This document shows, one piece after another, positions 1 through 6,250 of a DNA stretch of 10,250 nucleotides. Both the position numbers and the translations under genes were made by a program. Source of the DNA: Candidatus Falkowbacteria bacterium HGW-Falkowbacteria-2 (GTDB taxonomy: Bacteria; Patescibacteriota; Patescibacteriia; Patescibacteriales; UBA12465); NCBI GenBank assembly GCA_002841655.1, contig PHAH01000022.1, positions 1-10,250 on the forward strand, in the 5' to 3' direction. Position 1 is the first letter of the stretch, and each line of letters begins with the position of its first letter. Under the pieces are notes generated by a model. It saw only the letters and a list, made by a program, of their open reading frames with translations, had not been told where the DNA came from and did no database searches.

Positions 1-453
1 GAAATGGTCGATTATTATGTCAAGTGGGTATCGAGCTACCCTATTATTAGCATTGAGGATGGACTGGCGGAGGATGACTGGGATGGCTGGCAGCTCCTGA
101 CTGAAAAACTAGGCAGCAAGGTCCAGCTTGTTGGTGATGACCTCTATGCTACCAATGTAAACCGCCTCAGCCAGGGCATCGGCTTAAAAGCGTCTAATTC
201 TATTCTTATCAAACCAAATCAAATCGGAACATTGACAGAAACCATAGAATGTGCGAAACTAGCGCAACGGCAACACTATCGTTTAATCGTATCCCATCGG
301 GGTGGCGAGACGAATGATGACTTTATTGCCGACCTGGCAGTCGCCCTCGGAGCCCAGTATTTAAAGGCCGGTTCACTCTCGCGCGGAGAGCGCGTGAGTA
401 AGTATAACCGCCTCACCGAAATCGCGGCGATGAAAAGGCTTGTTTCGAAATAG
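1..453 (+). CDS. eno: Enolase, C-terminal part (5' end outside window)
   Basis: Enolase interconverts 2-phosphoglycerate and phosphoenolpyruvate in the cytosol. The reading frame is open from base 1, and about 150 residues of the C-terminal barrel are present. Visible motifs, in order, are SIEDGL and VGDDL (Mg-binding acidic residues), SILIKPNQIG with the catalytic Lys (E. coli K341 equivalent), SHR (His369/Arg370 equivalents) and LKAGSLSR with the substrate Lys (K392 equivalent). One oddity stands out: the residue after SHR, Ser in characterised enolases (E. coli S371), is Gly here (codon 301-303). The protein ends at RLVSK, without the short tail seen in E. coli. The stop is 1 nt before the start of the mutase-like gene, so the two are probably co-transcribed and translationally coupled. 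Identity is secure; the promoter and N-terminus are not in the window. Confidence 0.97.
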   Translation, partial: EMVDYYVKWVSSYPIISIEDGLAEDDWDGWQLLTEKLGSKVQLVGDDLYATNVNRLSQGIGLKASNSILIKPNQIGTLTETIECAKLAQRQHYRLIVSHRGGETNDDFIADLAVALGAQYLKAGSLSRGERVSKYNRLTEIAAMKRLVSK

Positions 454-454
454 T

Positions 455-1354
455 ATGGTTGGAGCGAATAATGAAATTGAAGGAAGTACTGATTCGACTG
501 AGAAACAGCCGAAATTTTTATTATGCCTCTTTCTGGACGGTTTCGGAATTGCCGCTAACACCGAAGTTAATGCTGTTGCTGCCGCTAAACTACCAAATTT
601 TTTTCAATACGTTCGCGAGTATCCAGTAACTTTGCTTTCCGGTGCAACCAAAGACCCTCGTCGTCGCTATTGGTCGCTTGGTTGCGGTCAAACTGATGAC
701 AGCGATAACTTTTTGAAGGGTGGACCCTGTTTATCCGAGATTCTTAGCATCAATGGCAAGCGTCAATTGAAGATTGCAGCAAGTGAACAATTTCTAAACT
801 TAAGCTATCATTTTAATGGTGGCAAGGAAGCTCCTTTTGCTGGTGAAGAGTGGTTAAGTGTCACTTCGCCCGGAAGAGAAGAGTCTTTGAAATCTCTAGG
901 TAAGGAAATTGTACGCGCCCTTACCCCCGCCCTAAAAGAACGAACAGCTGATGTTATTTTTGCTAGTCTCCCTTTAGCTCACGAAGCGTCGGCTCGTGGC
1001 GATTTTGCAGAAACAGTGAAGAGCTTACAACAGATTGATAAATTACTGCCGAAAATAATTGACACTGTCTTAAATGCAAACGGTCTGGTGCTCATCACCG
1101 CTCCCTATGGCAATGCCGAAAGAACTCGTGATTTAGCGGCCGACTGGGAAGACAGGGAGCCCACTGCTAATCCGGTTCCGTTCCTGCTTATTGGCGACGA
1201 ATATGAAGGCAAAACGATTGGCCTGGTTGATCCTCTTGATGGGGATTTAAGTGTATTAGCCCCAGCAGGGACACTCGCTGATTTTGCTCCAACTCTATTG
1301 TCACTACTGCAAATCAATCGTCCAAACGGGATGAGTGGAGAAAGTTTAATCTAA
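455..1354 (+). CDS. Degenerate cofactor-independent phosphoglycerate mutase-like protein (probable pseudoenzyme)
   Basis: This 299-aa protein is clearly related to 2,3-bisphosphoglycerate-independent phosphoglycerate mutase (iPGM, about 510 aa). It shows FLDGFG (26-31), LSEILSINGKRQLKIA (93-108), YHFNGG (118-123), EAPFAGE (125-131), TAPYGNAE (215-222), TANPVPFLLIGD (237-248) and the C-terminal TLADFAPTLLSLL (273-285). The inner phosphotransferase domain (about 230 residues in iPGM) is missing, so the two halves of the alkaline-phosphatase-fold domain join directly near residue 90. Of the seven metal ligands only Asp28 and His176 remain. The nucleophile-Ser motif GNSEVGH is absent, the usual Asp-His pair is Pro217-Tyr218, the HTAN His is Pro236, the Asp before His176 is Leu172, and the substrate Lys of the EKY motif is Gln112. 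The frame is intact with normal-looking codons. The start chosen is ATG 455, 1 nt after the eno stop; an in-frame TTG at 440 would overlap eno. Known: iPGM acts just before enolase. Inferred: this copy is not a mutase and may bind or regulate something. Confidence 0.85.
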   Translation: MVGANNEIEGSTDSTEKQPKFLLCLFLDGFGIAANTEVNAVAAAKLPNFFQYVREYPVTLLSGATKDPRRRYWSLGCGQTDDSDNFLKGGPCLSEILSINGKRQLKIAASEQFLNLSYHFNGGKEAPFAGEEWLSVTSPGREESLKSLGKEIVRALTPALKERTADVIFASLPLAHEASARGDFAETVKSLQQIDKLLPKIIDTVLNANGLVLITAPYGNAERTRDLAADWEDREPTANPVPFLLIGDEYEGKTIGLVDPLDGDLSVLAPAGTLADFAPTLLSLLQINRPNGMSGESLI

Positions 1355-1358
1355 AGAT

Positions 1359-1397
1359 TATAATTTAAATAAGTATAAATCAAAAACGAAAGGAGTT
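1359..1397 (+). promoter_or_regulatory. Possible -10 box and strong SD of the 68-aa gene
   Basis: TATAAT lies at 1359-1364, just after the mutase-like stop. No convincing -35 is visible 16-18 nt upstream, so an independent promoter is only possible. The SD AAAGGAGTT (1389-1397) sits 5 nt before ATG 1403. It is one of the few clear SDs in the window and supports translation of the small gene. Confidence 0.45.
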
Positions 1398-1402
1398 AAA
1401 AA

Positions 1403-1609
1403 ATGTTCAATGAAAAAGAAGAAGCGGCCATCAAAACAATGGCTAAAGAGTTGTCCATTTCTCCTGACAATAAAAAGGAGATTATCGAAAGGACGTTGGC
1501 TCTTGAAGCCCTAGAGGTCCATAAGCATGGACTAAGTAAGCGATCTTTCGCAATTATGAAGGCTCGCTTGCTAGGCTTAACAAAATACGTTTGCAACTAC
1601 TCTCTTTAA
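1403..1609 (+). CDS. Small orphan protein, 68 aa
   Basis: I do not recognise this protein. It is soluble, charged (rich in Lys and Glu) and predicted largely helical, with no signal peptide, membrane segment or metal-binding motif. A basic stretch, HKHGLSKRSFAIMKARL, lies in the second half. The case for a real gene is contextual: a strong SD (AAAGGAG) stands at ideal distance from the ATG, the gene follows the mutase-like gene by 48 nt, and a strong hairpin terminator begins 19 nt after the stop. The antisense frame over the same bases is a shadow. It could be the last gene of the enolase transcript or have its own promoter. Confidence 0.7.
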   Translation: MFNEKEEAAIKTMAKELSISPDNKKEIIERTLALEALEVHKHGLSKRSFAIMKARLLGLTKYVCNYSL

Positions 1610-1628
1610 ATAGAGATATAAAGACAAA

Positions 1629-1658
1629 AGACCGCCTTTTACAGCGGTCTCTTTTTTT
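1629..1658 (+). terminator. Intrinsic terminator after the enolase cluster
   Basis: The 7-bp stem AGACCGC/GCGGTCT (1629-1635 with 1644-1650) has an 8-nt loop and is followed by a T-tract at 1652-1658. A shorter run (TTTTG) follows the stem on the minus strand, so it may also stop the gyrB/PAP2 transcript arriving from the right. Confidence 0.9.
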
Positions 1659-1671
1659 ATCTTAGATTATT

Positions 1672-2106
1672 TTACAACCCAATCATGTATCCGAATAAAC
1701 TGACGATGACGCCGATCATGGCCCCGATGATTACCTGCATTGGTGTGTGACCGATGTGCTCAAGTTGCTTCGGGTACAAGCGATCAAGAAAATCATCCTC
1801 CTTTAAATCTTTAACTAAAATATTGAGAGTCTTGCCGTGTTGTCCAAGGTAGTTGCGCAAGCCAATGGCATCGGTAATGACAATCATCATGAAGACAAAG
1901 GCAAGTGCGAATGAATTAGACTCAACACCATCACGCAAGGCAACAATCATTGCGAGGGCGGTAACAGTAGCGGTATGACCACTAGGCATGTCGGAATAAG
2001 CAAAGATGTCGTGCCAATGAAACCGTTTTCGACGGCTCTTTAACACGACCTTCGTACCCTGAGCAATGACGAATGCGATTATCGGATATATTAAGTATGG
2101 AACCAT
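1672..2106 (-). CDS. Divergent PAP2 / DUF212 (YuiD-like) membrane protein
   Basis: This 144-aa integral membrane protein belongs to the DUF212 (divergent PAP2, acid phosphatase/vanadium haloperoxidase-related) family. Family motifs are SDMPSGHTATVTALA (about 38-52), DAIGLRNYLGQHGKTLN (79-95) and the C-terminal IGHTPMQVIIGAMIGV (118-133). Hydrophobic segments lie near 4-22, 46-58, 64-83 and 123-143. Length is normal for the family. PAP2 enzymes remove phosphate from lipids such as undecaprenyl or phosphatidyl phosphates, but the activity of DUF212 proteins is not established, so the substrate is unknown. It starts 3 nt after the gyrB stop with no SD in the gap, which suggests coupled translation from a gyrB transcript. 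Confidence 0.88.
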   Translation of the reverse strand: MVPYLIYPIIAFVIAQGTKVVLKSRRKRFHWHDIFAYSDMPSGHTATVTALAMIVALRDGVESNSFALAFVFMMIVITDAIGLRNYLGQHGKTLNILVKDLKEDDFLDRLYPKQLEHIGHTPMQVIIGAMIGVIVSLFGYMIGL

Positions 2107-2109
2107 ATT

Positions 2110-4137
2110 TTAGATGTCTAAATTTTCTACTTTCTTAGCGTGTGTTTGGATGAAGTTTTTGCGAGGAGCGACATTGTCACCCATGAGCATGTCGAATATT
2201 TGGTCGGCCTTAGCAGCGTCTTCGATGGTAACTTGTTTGACGATGCGTCGTTCAGGGTCCATGGTGGTGTCCCAGAGTTGCTCTGGATTCATTTCACCTA
2301 AACCTTTATAACGTTGAATTGAAATCTTGGCCGCTGCTTTGCTTTTTACTTCTGCTTTAGCTTCCTCAGTTTCTTCGGCTTCAATAATTTCAGTTTCGCC
2401 GTTTTCGTCTTCTTCAACAATTTCTATTTGATCAGGCATTCCTCCCCATTCTTTAACCTTGTCATCCTTTTCTTCTTCGCTATAGGCGTAGAAGACAGAT
2501 GTACCTTTCTTCACCTGGAAGAGTGGCGGCATGGCGATATAGATGTGACCGTGATCAACAAGCGGAGTGAAGTGACGGAAGAAGAGAGTGAGAAGCAGGG
2601 TGCGGATGTGAGCGCCATCGACGTCGGCATCGGTCATAATGATGATGCGGTGATAGCGAAGTTTTTCCAGGTCAAATTGTTCATCAATATTAGCACCAAG
2701 AGCGATAATTAAGTTCTTGATTTCGGTGTTCGCGAGCATCTTATCAAGACGAGCACGTTCAACGTTCAAGATCTTACCTCTCAGTGGTAGAATCGCTTGG
2801 AAGCGACGATCACGTCCCTGCTTAGCGCTGCCGCCAGCGGAGTCTCCCTCAACGATATATAGTTCACATTCCTCGGGATGACGACTGGAACAGTCGGCTA
2901 ATTTACCCGGGAGGGTCATGCCTTCTAAGGCGCCTTTTCTGAGAATAGTCGCGCGCGCTGTACGGGCGGCCATACGGGCTTGTGCAGAGAGAACACACTT
3001 ACCAATGATTGCTTCCGCTTCTTTTGGGTGTTCTTCTAAGAAGATAGAAAGGGAATCGCCCATCACCTGTTCAACATATCCCTTCATTTCCGCGTTGCCT
3101 AGCTTGCCTTTTGTTTGTCCTTCAAACTGCGGATCAGCGAGTTTGACGCTGATTATGGCAGTGAGACCTTCACGCACATCTTCGCCGGATAAGTTTTCCT
3201 GTTTTTCTTTTAATAGATTCTTGGAGCGTCCGTAGTTATTCAAAGTGCGGGTGAGAGCGCTTTTAAATCCAACGAGATGAGTACCGCCTTCGGGGTTATG
3301 AATATTGTTGGCGAAGGAGAGAACGGTTTCGTTGTATTCATCATTATACTGTAAGGCGACTTCAACGCGGCAACCGTTAATTTCTTTGTCGGTATAAAAA
3401 ATAGTTTCATTCTTTACGCTTTTTCCACGGTGCAGGGATTTGATGTATGACTTAACGCCACCTTCAAAATGAAAGCGATATCTCTTCTCCTTATGACCTT
3501 CACGCTTATCATTTACATTAATAGTGATGCCCTTAGTCAGGTATGACTGCTGGCGCAAACGATCAAGAATCTTGCCCCAATTAAATTCTAACTCAGTAAA
3601 AATTTCGCTATCGGCTTTAAAGGTAATAGTGGTGCCAGTGCCTTCAGCGGGACCGACACTCTTAACGTTGCCTTGGGGAAGGCCTCTTTTATATTCTTGA
3701 CGCCAAAGTTTGCCGTCGCGACGGATTTCCGCTTTTAAGTAGGAGCTCAAAGCGTTAACTACGGATACACCAACACCATGAAGACCGCCAGATACTTTAT
3801 ATCCTCCACCACCGAATTTACCACCAGCGTGAAGTTTGGTTAAGACAGTTTCGAGAGCTGATAAGCCAGTGACTTTATGTTTTTCAACTGGGATGCCGCG
3901 TCCATTATCAATAACCTCCACCATGCCATCAGGCAAAAGGGAGACAGTTATCTCGTTTGCATGACCCGCCATCGCTTCATCAATCGAATTATCAACAACC
4001 TCCCAAATAAGGTGATGTAAACCAGCGGCCGAAGTTGAACCGATGTACATGCCGGGACGTTTTCTAACTGGGTCAAGACCCTCTAAGACGGTAATCGCAT
4101 CAGCGCCGTAGTTGCTTTTTTGTTCATCTTTAGCCAT
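2110..4137 (-). CDS. gyrB: DNA gyrase subunit B
   Basis: GyrB is the ATPase and TOPRIM subunit of gyrase, which introduces negative supercoils together with GyrA (not in the window). In this 675-aa protein the GHKL ATPase domain has catalytic Glu46 and Asn50 (EVVDNSIDEA), Asp77 (DNGRGIP) and GGLHGVG (117-123). The transducer has QTKGKLG with Lys343. The TOPRIM domain has VEGDSAGG (Glu430) and DADVDG (Asp503, 505, 507), followed by QRYKGLGEMNPEQLW (608-622). It is the short type without the large E. coli insert. Unusually, a Glu-rich segment of roughly 35 residues (about 568-603) sits between TOPRIM and the QRYKGLGEM motif. The ATG at 4137 gives a normal N-terminus, but the nearest good SD is about 48 nt upstream and the frame is open to it, so a longer non-ATG start is conceivable. 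I did not judge gyrase versus topo IV ParE by alignment; overall length and motifs favour GyrB. Confidence 0.96.
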   Translation of the reverse strand: MAKDEQKSNYGADAITVLEGLDPVRKRPGMYIGSTSAAGLHHLIWEVVDNSIDEAMAGHANEITVSLLPDGMVEVIDNGRGIPVEKHKVTGLSALETVLTKLHAGGKFGGGGYKVSGGLHGVGVSVVNALSSYLKAEIRRDGKLWRQEYKRGLPQGNVKSVGPAEGTGTTITFKADSEIFTELEFNWGKILDRLRQQSYLTKGITINVNDKREGHKEKRYRFHFEGGVKSYIKSLHRGKSVKNETIFYTDKEINGCRVEVALQYNDEYNETVLSFANNIHNPEGGTHLVGFKSALTRTLNNYGRSKNLLKEKQENLSGEDVREGLTAIISVKLADPQFEGQTKGKLGNAEMKGYVEQVMGDSLSIFLEEHPKEAEAIIGKCVLSAQARMAARTARATILRKGALEGMTLPGKLADCSSRHPEECELYIVEGDSAGGSAKQGRDRRFQAILPLRGKILNVERARLDKMLANTEIKNLIIALGANIDEQFDLEKLRYHRIIIMTDADVDGAHIRTLLLTLFFRHFTPLVDHGHIYIAMPPLFQVKKGTSVFYAYSEEEKDDKVKEWGGMPDQIEIVEEDENGETEIIEAEETEEAKAEVKSKAAAKISIQRYKGLGEMNPEQLWDTTMDPERRIVKQVTIEDAAKADQIFDMLMGDNVAPRKNFIQTHAKKVENLDI

Positions 4138-4143
4138 ACAATG

Positions 4144-4191
4144 AAAAAAAATTCCTGGTAACGGAATTACTTTAATGATTAATTTCCTCCT
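4144..4191 (-). promoter_or_regulatory. gyrB leader: orphan SD plus weak attenuator-like hairpin
   Basis: On the minus strand AGGAGG (4191-4186) is followed by no ATG, GTG or TTG at usable distance. Only ATC (4179) and ATT (4176), in frame with gyrB, lie 6-9 nt away. Next comes a 6-bp inverted repeat, AATTCC/GGAATT (4168-4163 with 4155-4150), followed directly by a run of U (down to 4144), which looks like a weak intrinsic attenuator. The stem has only two G-C pairs, so function is uncertain. Confidence 0.4.
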
Positions 4192-4205
4192 AAATTTCTA
4201 TGTAT

Positions 4206-4234
4206 ATTATAACAAATCGGAGCAGGCAAGGCAA
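4206..4234 (-). promoter_or_regulatory. gyrB: gyrB promoter
   Basis: On the minus strand TTGCCT (4234-4229), a 17-nt spacer and TATAAT (4211-4206) form a good sigma70-type promoter. Predicted transcription starts near 4199, just ahead of the AGGAGG at 4191. Confidence 0.65.
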
Positions 4235-4257
4235 ACCCGACTAAGGGCGTCTAAGTC

Positions 4258-4286
4258 TTGACAGTCGGCACTAAATGTGATATATT
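4258..4286 (+). promoter_or_regulatory. Strong promoter of the small transcript divergent from gyrB
   Basis: A consensus TTGACA (4258-4263), a 17-nt spacer and TATATT (4281-4286) predict a start near 4293. It stands back to back with the gyrB promoter without overlapping it. Confidence 0.8.
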
Positions 4287-4312
4287 GTAATGGTTCTAAA
4301 ACTAGCAGCATC

Positions 4313-4486
4313 ATGAAAGGTATCTTAAAAAGGTTGACTACAAACAAGTCACCGAAACCGCCTAAAGCGAAGAAGATTGGCAAACCAATCAAACCATCAA
4401 CCGACTCAGACCAGCGTCACTGCTTTGAGTGTGGTTCTTCTCATAGCACCAGGTACGTGGGGTGCGTAAGTCATTTGCCCCATTAA
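4313..4486 (+). CDS. Putative 57-aa Lys/Pro-rich, Cys/His-containing small protein (or part of a small RNA)
   Basis: I do not recognise this ORF. The first ATG after the predicted transcription start (about 4293) is at 4313; the longer frame from GTG 4277 begins inside the promoter and is unlikely. The product has a basic N-terminal half with Lys-Pro repeats (KSPKPPKAKKIGKPIKP) and a C-terminal CFECG followed by a further Cys and several His, which could bind zinc. The strong promoter and terminator (4508-4537) show that the region is expressed as a short unit. Against coding: no SD precedes the ATG, and the DNA contains perfect small hairpins (GATTGG/CCAATC at 4375-4390 with a CAAA loop; CACT/AGTG at 4418-4431), so a structured RNA is a real alternative. 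Confidence 0.42.
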   Translation: MKGILKRLTTNKSPKPPKAKKIGKPIKPSTDSDQRHCFECGSSHSTRYVGCVSHLPH

Positions 4487-4507
4487 ATAGGGGTGGAAAA
4501 AGGGGAG

Positions 4508-4537
4508 AAAGGGTAATCTGCAAGGATGCCCTTTTTT
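4508..4537 (+). terminator. Terminator of the small transcript
   Basis: AAAGGG (4508-4513) pairs with CCCTTT (4529-4534). An inner ATC/GAT pair (4516-4518 with 4525-4527) closes a 6-nt loop, and six T follow at 4532-4537. It lies between the small ORF and the epimerase, and it covers an upstream in-frame ATG (4526) of the epimerase, arguing against that start. Confidence 0.7.
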
Positions 4538-4551
4538 ATTTGGCTTTTTAT

Positions 4552-4557
4552 TATAAT
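4552..4557 (+). promoter_or_regulatory. Possible -10 box for the epimerase operon
   Basis: A perfect TATAAT stands 19 nt before ATG 4577, in a T-rich stretch and without a clear -35. If used, the transcript would start near 4564 and have a leader of about 13 nt with no SD. Placement just after the upstream terminator makes a separate promoter plausible. Confidence 0.4.
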
Positions 4558-4576
4558 TGCGCTATTATTTTCTTAT

Positions 4577-5503
4577 ATGTCAAAGATTTTAGTGACCGGC
4601 GGCGCCGGTTTTATCGGTTCAACTCTGGTTGATCAACTCATTACCCAAGGTCACAAGGTGACCGTGGTTGATAACCTGGTTAGTGGTTGCCGTGAGTATA
4701 TCAACCAGAAGGCAGATTTTTGGGAAATGGATATCTCCGACCCAGAACTAGTCGCTCGCTTGCGAGAGGCTGGCTTCGAGCTGGTATATCATCTCGCTGC
4801 GCAGATTGATGTGCGCAAATCAGTGGCTGACCCTGCTTTTGATACTCAGGTTAACATTTTGGGTGGCCTTAACGTGCTCGAGGCGGCTCGTCAGGGCGGC
4901 GTCTCTAAGGTAATAATGGCCTCAACTGGTGGGGCGATTTATGGCGAGACCGATGAACTGCCAACCAGCGAAAATGCACCGACTTATCCGCTTTCACCAT
5001 ATGGGATTAATAAGCTCGCATTAGAAAAATATCTAAACTACTATTATCAAGTATACGGTTTAAATTACACTGTTCTCCGTTTTGCCAATGTATATGGTCC
5101 GCGGCAGTATAAGGGCGGAGAAGCGGGGGTGGTCGCAATATTTACCGAAGCGATGGCGAGCGACAAAGCCTGTACACTATATGGTGATGGCAAACAGACT
5201 CGCGATTTTGTATACGTTGATGATGTGGTGAATGCTTTCATTGTCGCTTCGAAAATTGATTGCCGGGGGGAGATAAATATTAGTACTGCTAAGGAAACGG
5301 ATATGTGGGAGATGATTATGGCGATTGAAGAAGCAGCTGGGAAAAAGCTGAAAATCGAGTTAGCGCCCGCCCGTGCTGGCGAACAACGACGCAGCGTCTT
5401 GCTTAATCGACGCGCCCTTGAAACTTTAGATTGGAGTCCGCGGGTTGATTTTCCTGAAGGCATCAAGCGAACCTATGATTGGGTAAAAGAAACTCAAAAA
5501 TAA
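4577..5503 (+). CDS. NAD-dependent sugar-nucleotide epimerase, UDP-glucose 4-epimerase-like
   Basis: This 308-aa extended short-chain dehydrogenase probably interconverts UDP-glucose and UDP-galactose (or a related UDP-sugar) in the cytosol, for envelope glycans. The N-terminal Rossmann motif is GGAGFIG (8-14), with Asp32 (VVDNL) for the NAD ribose and HLAAQ (72-76). The catalytic set is Ser116/Thr117 (ASTGG), Tyr142 and Lys146 (YGINK). RFANVYGPRQ (168-177) and LYGDGKQTRDFVYVDDV (201-217) are typical of the GalE/Gne group. The start chosen is ATG 4577 because the Rossmann strand begins there; ATG 4526 would add 17 hydrophobic residues and lies in a terminator. It is the first gene of a tight operon with tpiA, 3 nt away. 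Which UDP-sugar it uses, or whether it is a dehydratase, cannot be settled from sequence alone. Confidence 0.9.
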   Translation: MSKILVTGGAGFIGSTLVDQLITQGHKVTVVDNLVSGCREYINQKADFWEMDISDPELVARLREAGFELVYHLAAQIDVRKSVADPAFDTQVNILGGLNVLEAARQGGVSKVIMASTGGAIYGETDELPTSENAPTYPLSPYGINKLALEKYLNYYYQVYGLNYTVLRFANVYGPRQYKGGEAGVVAIFTEAMASDKACTLYGDGKQTRDFVYVDDVVNAFIVASKIDCRGEINISTAKETDMWEMIMAIEEAAGKKLKIELAPARAGEQRRSVLLNRRALETLDWSPRVDFPEGIKRTYDWVKETQK

Positions 5504-5506
5504 TAT

Positions 5507-6247
5507 ATGAAGAAATTATTCATCGCTAATTGGAAGATGCAACTAACACCGACGGAGGCGGAAAAACTCGCCCGGTCCTTTGTTAGCACTTTCAAGAATG
5601 TAAGTAATGAACTTGTCGTTTGCCCTGATTTTCTCAGTATCGCAACCTTATCTAAAATCTTTAAATCTTCTGCCATAAGCTTGGGAGCGCAAGATGCCTC
5701 CGCCTTTGAGCGTGGTGCCTATACCGGCGAAGTAGCTGCTTCCGATTTGGCTTATCTCGGTGTGAAGTATGCTATTGTCGGTCACAGCGAACGTCGCAAC
5801 TGCATGGAGGAGTCTGATAAATTAATTGCGGGAAAAATAAAAGCAGTGACGGCAGAGAAATTAACCCCAGTGCTTTGTGTTGGTGAAAATGCTGCCGAAA
5901 GAAAGCAAGGGAAGGCCGCTTCGGTAATAAGAGGACAGCTGAGAGGGGCTTTTAAATCACTACCTGGAAAAAATCTGCGTTCAATTGTAATTGCCTATGA
6001 ACCCATCTGGGCAATAGGGACTGGAGTTAATTGTGATCCACTGACCGCGGTGCGCATGAAAACAATTATTAGTGATTGGTGTCAGCGCGCTGGTATGAAA
6101 AAGACCTCAATACTTTACGGTGGTAGTGTGAAAGCGGATAATGCGGCTTCATTCTTAGGTACAGCTGGATTTGACGGACTGCTCGTCGGTGGCGCCAGTC
6201 TTGATGCTCAGAGTTTTAAAAACATTGTAAACGCCAAAAGTAATTAA
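5507..6247 (+). CDS. tpiA: Triose-phosphate isomerase
   Basis: This enzyme interconverts dihydroxyacetone phosphate and glyceraldehyde 3-phosphate in glycolysis. The 246-aa length is normal. All active-site elements are intact: Asn8 and Lys10 (ANWKM), His93 (VGHSERR), Glu165 at the start of flexible loop 6 (AYEPIWAIGTG, 163-173), and the phosphate-binding YGGSV (204-208) and LLVGGASL (225-232). It starts 3 nt after the epimerase stop at a TAA-TAT-ATG junction with no SD, so it is probably translated by coupling. The same junction sequence links it to the TPR gene downstream. Together with the enolase at the left edge it shows a working lower glycolysis in this organism. Confidence 0.97.
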   Translation: MKKLFIANWKMQLTPTEAEKLARSFVSTFKNVSNELVVCPDFLSIATLSKIFKSSAISLGAQDASAFERGAYTGEVAASDLAYLGVKYAIVGHSERRNCMEESDKLIAGKIKAVTAEKLTPVLCVGENAAERKQGKAASVIRGQLRGAFKSLPGKNLRSIVIAYEPIWAIGTGVNCDPLTAVRMKTIISDWCQRAGMKKTSILYGGSVKADNAASFLGTAGFDGLLVGGASLDAQSFKNIVNAKSN

Positions 6248-6250
6248 TAT

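Noticed and set aside
2918..3235. Plus-strand 105-aa frame inside gyrB (also 2428-2712)
   Set aside because: Both are antisense to conserved GyrB sequence. No promoter or SD was seen, and the Cys/Ser-rich composition is that of a shadow.
4526..4576. Epimerase N-terminal extension of 17 hydrophobic residues, a possible membrane anchor
   Set aside because: The ATG lies inside the terminator hairpin of the upstream transcript, and the Rossmann fold begins directly at Met 4577.
4138..4576. Replication origin near gyrB
   Set aside because: No cluster of DnaA boxes (TTATCCACA-like) and no dnaA, dnaN or recF is visible. The region is explained by divergent promoters and a small transcript.
5065..5466. 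Minus-strand 133-aa frame inside the epimerase
   Set aside because: It is antisense to conserved epimerase motifs, with composition typical of a shadow frame.
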